Below, piece after piece: positions 39,588-43,582 of a DNA stretch of 43,582 bases. Below the pieces are notes generated by a model. It worked only from the letters and a program-made list of their open reading frames with translations, was not told the origin of the DNA and did no database searches. The position numbers and the translations under genes are program-made. Source of the DNA: an uncultured Collinsella sp. GTDB taxonomy: Bacteria > Actinomycetota > Coriobacteriia > Coriobacteriales > Coriobacteriaceae. The stretch lies in assembly GCA_900766165.1 (NCBI GenBank), contig CAAFUK010000027.1, forward strand, positions 1 through 43,582, read 5' to 3'. Numbering within the stretch: the stretch's first letter is position 1; every line of letters starts with the position of its first letter.

Positions 39588-40889
39588 TTAAAGGTGATCT
39601 TGGATAAGGTCGCAGATGGCTCGGGCGTCGTTGATGTTGATGGCTCGGGTCGCAAATCCGGCGTCGAAGGCCTGACGCGCCAGGGCCTCGTTGCAGGCAA
39701 GGGCCAGCGTGTGGCCGTCGACCAGATCGAGCGAGCTCTTGCCGCGCAGACGGTCGACACCGGAGCGCGCGACGACGATGTTGTCGAAGCCCTCGGCCTT
39801 GTAGCCCTCGATAATCACCACGTCGACATCGTTGTAGCGCGACAGCAGCTCGCGCGCGGGCATCTCGTCCTCCTCGCGCGTGTCGGCGTACTCCGCCCAG
39901 CGCGTGGCACAGATGAGGCCCACGTGCTTGGATCCGGCTTGGTGATGGCGCCACGTATCCTTAGCGGGCACGTCGATATCAAAGCCATGATGTCCATGAT
40001 GCTTGAGCGAACCCACGCGCAGGCCGCGGCGGGGGAGCTCGGCGATAACCTTCTCGACGAGCGTGGTCTTGCCCGAGTTTTGGTAGCCGATAAACGCGAT
40101 CGCGGGGACGGCCGGGGCCGGAGCTGCGGGCGCGATGGCGACGGGTGTGCTCGCGGGCGCGGCACCGTCAGCGGCCACGGCCTCAACGGCAGCGGCCTGA
40201 CGCTCTGCGCGATCCCACACACCCGAGCGGCCGCCCTCCTTGTGCAACAGGCACACGTCGACGATCTCCATGCCGCGATCGACGGCCTTGCACATGTCGT
40301 AGATGGTCAGACACGCGGCACTCGCGCCGGTCAGGGCCTCCATCTCGATACCCGTCTTGCCCGTCACGCCGGCCGTAACCAGTACGTGAAAGCCAACCTG
40401 CCCGTCCGCGCGCGCCGGTGCCCAGCCCTCGGGCACGTCCTCGACAGGCGTCCCCGCCGCAGCGATGGGCGCAATGTCGCACTTACTCTTGGTAATGAGC
40501 AACGGATGGCACATGGGGATGATGTCGCTCGTGCGTTTAATGGCCATGATGCCCGCCACGCGCGCGCAGGCAAGCACGTCGCCCTTTTTGGCACGGTCCT
40601 GCAGCACCATGGCCTGCGTCTCGGGATGCATGAGGATGGTGCCCTCGGCGATGGCGATGCGATGGGTCTCGGCCTTGTCGGACACGTCGACCATGCGCAC
40701 CTCGCCCTTGGCGTCCACGTGCGTCAGCTCGTCGCGACGGGCGTCACGGGCGGGCTCGGCGGCAGCGCTGGCAGTCGGCTGCACGGACGCGTCGGCGCTG
40801 CCAGCATTCGCCGCAGCCGTGACTTTGTGGGCAGACATCGCGGCCCTGCGAGCGGCCTTGGTGGCATCGGCGTACCTGCTCTTGGCCAT
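39588..40889 (-). CDS. Fused MoaC-MobB molybdenum cofactor protein
   Basis: A 433-residue bifunctional protein. After a 50-residue Ala-rich extension, residues about 55-228 are MoaC (cyclic pyranopterin monophosphate synthase): FxLMHPETQAM-like EGTILMHPETQAMV, SDIIPMCHPLLITKSKCDI, GKTGIEMEALTGASAACLTIYDMCKA. An Ala/Pro linker (229-262) leads to MobB (263-433), a GTP-binding protein of guanine-dinucleotide attachment: FIGYQNSGKTTLVEKV (P-loop), HHGHHGFDID, VVIIEGYK. The start is the ATG at 40889 with GGAGGA upstream. It begins 4 nt after the moaA stop, so both act in molybdopterin synthesis from one transcript. Confidence 0.95.
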   Translation of the reverse strand: MAKSRYADATKAARRAAMSAHKVTAAANAGSADASVQPTASAAAEPARDARRDELTHVDAKGEVRMVDVSDKAETHRIAIAEGTILMHPETQAMVLQDRAKKGDVLACARVAGIMAIKRTSDIIPMCHPLLITKSKCDIAPIAAAGTPVEDVPEGWAPARADGQVGFHVLVTAGVTGKTGIEMEALTGASAACLTIYDMCKAVDRGMEIVDVCLLHKEGGRSGVWDRAERQAAAVEAVAADGAAPASTPVAIAPAAPAPAVPAIAFIGYQNSGKTTLVEKVIAELPRRGLRVGSLKHHGHHGFDIDVPAKDTWRHHQAGSKHVGLICATRWAEYADTREEDEMPARELLSRYNDVDVVIIEGYKAEGFDNIVVARSGVDRLRGKSSLDLVDGHTLALACNEALARQAFDAGFATRAININDARAICDLIQDHL

Positions 40890-40893
40890 ATGA

Positions 40894-41949
40894 TCATCCT
40901 CCGATTTGGGACATAAATCGTTGCGTGCCCTCAATTATCGCGTGTTCCTGCGGTTTGTGGGCCACGGCATCGCGCCAAATCGAAAGTACCTGCATATCAT
41001 CACCACGGCGCAGGGCATCGCGCACCGAATACTCGGCATCGCTGAACAGGCACGGACGCACGTTGCCATCGGCCGTCAGACGCAGACGGTTGCAATTCGC
41101 GCAAAAATGATTGGACATGGCGCTAATAAAGCCGACCGTTCCCGCCGCGCCCGGAAAGTGCCAATAGCGCGCAGGGCCCGCGCCGGCAGGAGCGTCGTTG
41201 ATGTCGAGCGGCTCGAGCTCGCCCAGTCCCGCCGCGGCGGCCCCGGCGTTGATGCGCGCCCGCAGCTCATCGCTCGGCACGGTATCGCTCGCGTCCCACA
41301 GCTCGGGGTTGAGCGCGGGCGCATGCGGGTCCACAGCGCAATGCGAGCTCGTGTGCTCGTCGCCGATGGGCATGTATTCGATAAAGCGCAGGTGGATGGG
41401 GCGGCCGACGGTCAGGCGCGCAAGGGCCGCCACATCCTGGTTGAGTCGGCGAACTACGACGCAGTTAACCTTAACCGGCTCAAAGCCCCAAGCCAACGCC
41501 GCGTCGATGCCAGCCATGGTCTGCTCGAGTCGACCCAGGCGCGTGATCTTTCCAAAGAGCGTAGGGTCGAGTGTGTCGAGCGAGATGTTGACGCGGTTAA
41601 GCCCGGCATCTTTGAGCTGCGGTGCCAGCTTGGGCAGCAGGGCGCCGTTGGTAGTAAGCGAGATGTCCTCGATCTGCGGGATCGCGCGGATGTCGCGAAT
41701 GAGCGGAATGATACGGCGGCTGACCAGCGGCTCGCCGCCCGTCAGGCGTACGCGGCGAATGCCCTCCCCCGCCACCAGACGCACAAAGCGGGCGATTTCC
41801 TCGGCGCTGAGCAGCTCGTCGTGCGCGCGGGGCGCCACGCCATCGGCCGGCATGCAGTAAATGCAGCGGAAATTGCACTTGTCGGTAACGGCAATGCGCA
41901 GGTAGTTGATATCGCGGCCAAAACCGTCATGTTGCACGTGCCCGTCCAC
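40894..41949 (-). CDS. moaA: GTP 3',8-cyclase (radical SAM, MoaA)
   Basis: Performs the first step of molybdopterin synthesis, rearranging GTP with a SAM radical; MoaC acts on its product. The 351-residue protein has the radical-SAM cluster CxxxCxxC (C25, C29, C32 in CNFRCIYC), the glycine-rich LTGGEPL, the second cluster CANCNRLRLTADGNVRPC, and the C-terminal GG that enters the active site. The start is GTG at 41949 with GGGGAGGA upstream. It is first in a two-gene operon with moaC-mobB. Confidence 0.97.
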   Translation of the reverse strand: MDGHVQHDGFGRDINYLRIAVTDKCNFRCIYCMPADGVAPRAHDELLSAEEIARFVRLVAGEGIRRVRLTGGEPLVSRRIIPLIRDIRAIPQIEDISLTTNGALLPKLAPQLKDAGLNRVNISLDTLDPTLFGKITRLGRLEQTMAGIDAALAWGFEPVKVNCVVVRRLNQDVAALARLTVGRPIHLRFIEYMPIGDEHTSSHCAVDPHAPALNPELWDASDTVPSDELRARINAGAAAAGLGELEPLDINDAPAGAGPARYWHFPGAAGTVGFISAMSNHFCANCNRLRLTADGNVRPCLFSDAEYSVRDALRRGDDMQVLSIWRDAVAHKPQEHAIIEGTQRFMSQIGG

Positions 41950-42079
41950 GCAGTCCTCCCCTCACGCGGCGTTTTATTCTTCGGAAAACATAATACCCCA
42001 CGGGAGAATCATGCCGACACCCGTACGACAGGACAGGTCACTTCGAGCAAAACGGACTTTCCAAGCCCATCCTCGGCAC

Positions 42080-42142
42080 AAACCATCACAACATTCGATG
42101 CTTTTCCCGATTTTGGCGAAAAACGTCGAATGTTGTGATGGT
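42080..42142. repeat. ATTCGA palindromic repeat, copy 3
   Basis: Arms AAACCATCACAACATTCGA and TCGAATGTTGTGATGGT around a core TGCTTTTCCCGATTTTGGCG. The core matches copy 4 and not copies 1 and 2. It begins 40 nt after the stop of the nuclease-like gene. Confidence 0.92.
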
Positions 42143-42182
42143 CTGCCTGCCCACGGCACCCCATAGAAGGACCAAAGCGCCC

Positions 42183-43220
42183 CTAAAGGCCGCCGTCCCA
42201 GTGCCGAATCACGAATTCTCGCAGGTCGTTCTGCCGCTTTTGGAACGCTTCGCTTCGGTCGCACTTGAGACCCATAGCGAGCGCGATGGCGTTCATCGCC
42301 CGGTGCAATTGCAGCTGGTGGGCAAACTGAGTCCCGGTGAGGACGATCATCCTAAAGCCCAGCGCGCTTAGCACGGTCATACGCTCCGCATCCGACGCGC
42401 TACGCTGTTTATCAAGATGGTCCGAGCCGTTGTATTCAATCCCCGTACCGCTCGCAGGCGCATATACGTCAATCTCGAAATACCCGGCCTTTGCGAGATA
42501 CTTGAACTCGTTGGGAACATCGACCCGATGGTTGAGCTCGATCTTGGCGTATCCCAGCCCTCCCTGGGAACGTTTTGCTACGACCATGATTGCGGTGGCC
42601 GTCTCCATGGGCGACCGCGCGCCATCGTGCACGCGCTTGAGCACGGCGGCCGCGCGTATAGCCCCCTGACGAGATCGGTTCTCATTGCAATTAGCGATCA
42701 AGTCGGCAACGGTATACCTCTGCCCCATCTCGATATAATCGCCTGTCGACAGATGATTCAAATGGTATCGGGCGCAGATTTCGTAGCCATATTCCAGCTG
42801 CTCGGGCTCGCTCATCCACGAACCCGCTTGGACAAAGCACATGGCCTCATCAACCACCAGAAGGCCCTCCGCCACCTCGATAAGATGGCCTGGAGGTACC
42901 GGCGCCCCAAACACGTGGCACCTAAATCCAGCCGGCGTCGAGCGCTCAAAATCAAAGTTGACGAGCGTGTCGATATGATCGAGCTCTTCTCGTGGAATAC
43001 CGAGCGAAACCAGATAGTCGGTAACGATTCCAACTGCCGTTGAAGCCCTCAGCCCCTTGGCATCGAGTCCCAATTTGGGCAGGCTCGCGGTCGGCTCCGC
43101 CTCGTTAGCAAGCGAGTCCTCATCGTATAGGCTGCTTGCACGCGAGAGCGGCTCGGACGGGCGCGCCACGTTGTGGTACAGCCAGGCGGTCTTATGGGAC
43201 AGGACGATCGGCAGGTCCAT
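42183..43220 (-). CDS. Predicted protein with a C-terminal VSR/DUF559-like nuclease fold
   Basis: A 345-residue protein I cannot place in a named family with confidence. The C-terminal third looks like a very-short-patch-repair/DUF559-type restriction-endonuclease fold: YFEIDVYAP, then GIEYNGSDH with the acidic and histidine residues, then ERMTVLSALGFRMIVLTGTQF. The first 170 residues (CHVFGAPVPPGHLIEVAEGLLVVDEAMCFVQAG) resemble the body of AbiEi-type or transcriptional-regulator-like proteins that carry such nuclease domains. It could be a stand-alone defence or DNA-repair factor. Start ATG with GGAGGG upstream. ATTCGA palindromes flank it on both sides (copies 3 and 4). Confidence 0.55.
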   Translation of the reverse strand: MDLPIVLSHKTAWLYHNVARPSEPLSRASSLYDEDSLANEAEPTASLPKLGLDAKGLRASTAVGIVTDYLVSLGIPREELDHIDTLVNFDFERSTPAGFRCHVFGAPVPPGHLIEVAEGLLVVDEAMCFVQAGSWMSEPEQLEYGYEICARYHLNHLSTGDYIEMGQRYTVADLIANCNENRSRQGAIRAAAVLKRVHDGARSPMETATAIMVVAKRSQGGLGYAKIELNHRVDVPNEFKYLAKAGYFEIDVYAPASGTGIEYNGSDHLDKQRSASDAERMTVLSALGFRMIVLTGTQFAHQLQLHRAMNAIALAMGLKCDRSEAFQKRQNDLREFVIRHWDGGL

Positions 43221-43320
43221 GAGCCCTCCAATGGAGTCGGATAACCAACCTTATTCCCCTGCCCACGGGTCCGCACACCTTCGCGCGCAAGAAAGCGATT
43301 CTGCCCGGTCGAGTGGCAGA

Positions 43321-43386
43321 AAAACCATCACAACATTCGATGCTTTTCCCGTTTTTGGCAAAAAACGTCGAATGTTGTGATGGTTT
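43321..43386. repeat. ATTCGA palindromic repeat, copy 4
   Basis: Arms AAAACCATCACAACATTCGA and TCGAATGTTGTGATGGTTT around a core nearly identical to copy 3 (two differences). It ends 49 nt after the stop of the ABC transporter gene. Confidence 0.92.
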
Positions 43387-43435
43387 GAGGCAAGGTGAGG
43401 GGCACGGAGGGGTCAAAGCATCGTGCTCGAACGGG

Positions 43436-43548
43436 TTAATCCAACTCTTTTAAGCCATGCGCCAGCTGCCAGTACTCGCCGTGCTGGGCGAGCAACTCTT
43501 CGTGCGTGCCGCGCTCGATGATGCGGCCGTGTTCGAGGACCATGATGG
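43436..43548 (-). CDS. ABC transporter ATP-binding protein, C-terminal fragment
   Basis: The last 37 or so residues of an ABC ATPase: IMVLEHGRIIERGTHEELLA then QHGEYWQLAHGLKELD and a stop. The pattern GxIxExGTHEELLxxxGxYW is the standard C-terminal end of exporter-type nucleotide-binding domains, so this is probably another fused permease/ATPase. The gene is cut by the contig end; the frame continues into adapter sequence after 43548 and must not be read further. Confidence 0.85.
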
Positions 43549-43582
43549 AGATCGGAAGAGCACACGTCTGAACTCCAGTCAC
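43549..43582 (+). other. Illumina sequencing adapter (contaminant)
   Basis: The 34 bases beginning AGATCGGAAGAGCACACGTC and ending CCAGTCAC are the standard Illumina TruSeq-type read-1 adapter. They are not part of the genome and mark the contig end. Confidence 0.98.

Noticed and set aside
41974..42264. Small frames containing KPSQHS...ECCDGL (also at 43192-43416 and 37584-37994)
   Set aside because: These are translations of the ATTCGA palindromic repeat, not related proteins.

Overview
The window looks like one draft contig from a high-GC Gram-positive gut actinobacterium, most likely a Collinsella-like member of the Coriobacteriia. The reasons are GC-rich codon use, sortase-assembled pili, a GatCAB amidotransferase, a MoaC-MobB fusion, an actinobacterial-style AAA/BTAD regulator and several families of short palindromic repeats. 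The genus is inferred from gene content, not from a database search. The last 34 bases are an Illumina library adapter, so the right end is a contig end and not biology. Nearly all genes from 3.2 kb onward are on the minus strand. There is one RNA gene of known type (tmRNA) and there are no rRNA or tRNA genes.

Layout. 0-3.2 kb (+): a PFL/UPF0210 protein, a SAM methyltransferase and a YhbY-type RNA-binding protein. 3.2-6.2 kb (-): a 999-residue ATPase/BTAD regulator. 6.6-9.6 kb (-): an amino-sugar and PTS block (glmM, glucose-type EIIA, nagB). 9.7-10.5 kb (-): rplM-rpsI. 10.7-13.3 kb: a patatin-like lipase, a 62-bp tandem array, a duplicated 47-bp sequence beside tmRNA, and a small unknown gene. 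13.3-15.7 kb (-): a P1B-type metal ATPase with a DUF6110 partner. 15.8-20.5 kb: a heterodimeric ABC transporter of YbtPQ/IrtAB type with a divergent AraC-family regulator. 20.6-25.8 kb (-): an AAA/DUF4143 ATPase and the gatCAB operon. 26-29.2 kb (-): a class C sortase, a nucleotidyltransferase/HTH pair resembling a type IV toxin-antitoxin, and a candidate small RNA on the plus strand. 29.4-36.5 kb (-): a three-gene pilus operon. 37-43.2 kb (-): HAD phosphatase, MFS transporter, moaC-mobB, moaA and a nuclease-like protein. 43.4 kb: the tail of an ABC transporter gene, then adapter.

The pilus locus is the most striking functional unit. It encodes a beta-helix adhesin ending LPLSG, a minor pilin ending MPSTG and a backbone pilin ending LPLTG, with a class C sortase about 2.4 kb further on. 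The adhesin is split by a run of eight G right after its signal peptide. Adding one G (nine) joins the signal peptide in frame to the rest, which is the layout of a phase-variable ON/OFF switch. A perfect 7-bp triplicate repeat lies upstream of its promoter in an AT-rich island.

The second striking signal is non-coding. Two long hairpin elements (1461-1592 and 22152-22292) lie just after the stop codons of unrelated genes, in the same orientation relative to those genes. They have different but fully paired stems, and three short conserved motifs at identical spacing (14 and 11 nt). Covariation of this kind suggests a structured 3'-UTR RNA or a mobile palindromic element. Two further families of small palindromes, four and seven copies, also sit mostly at the 3' ends of genes.
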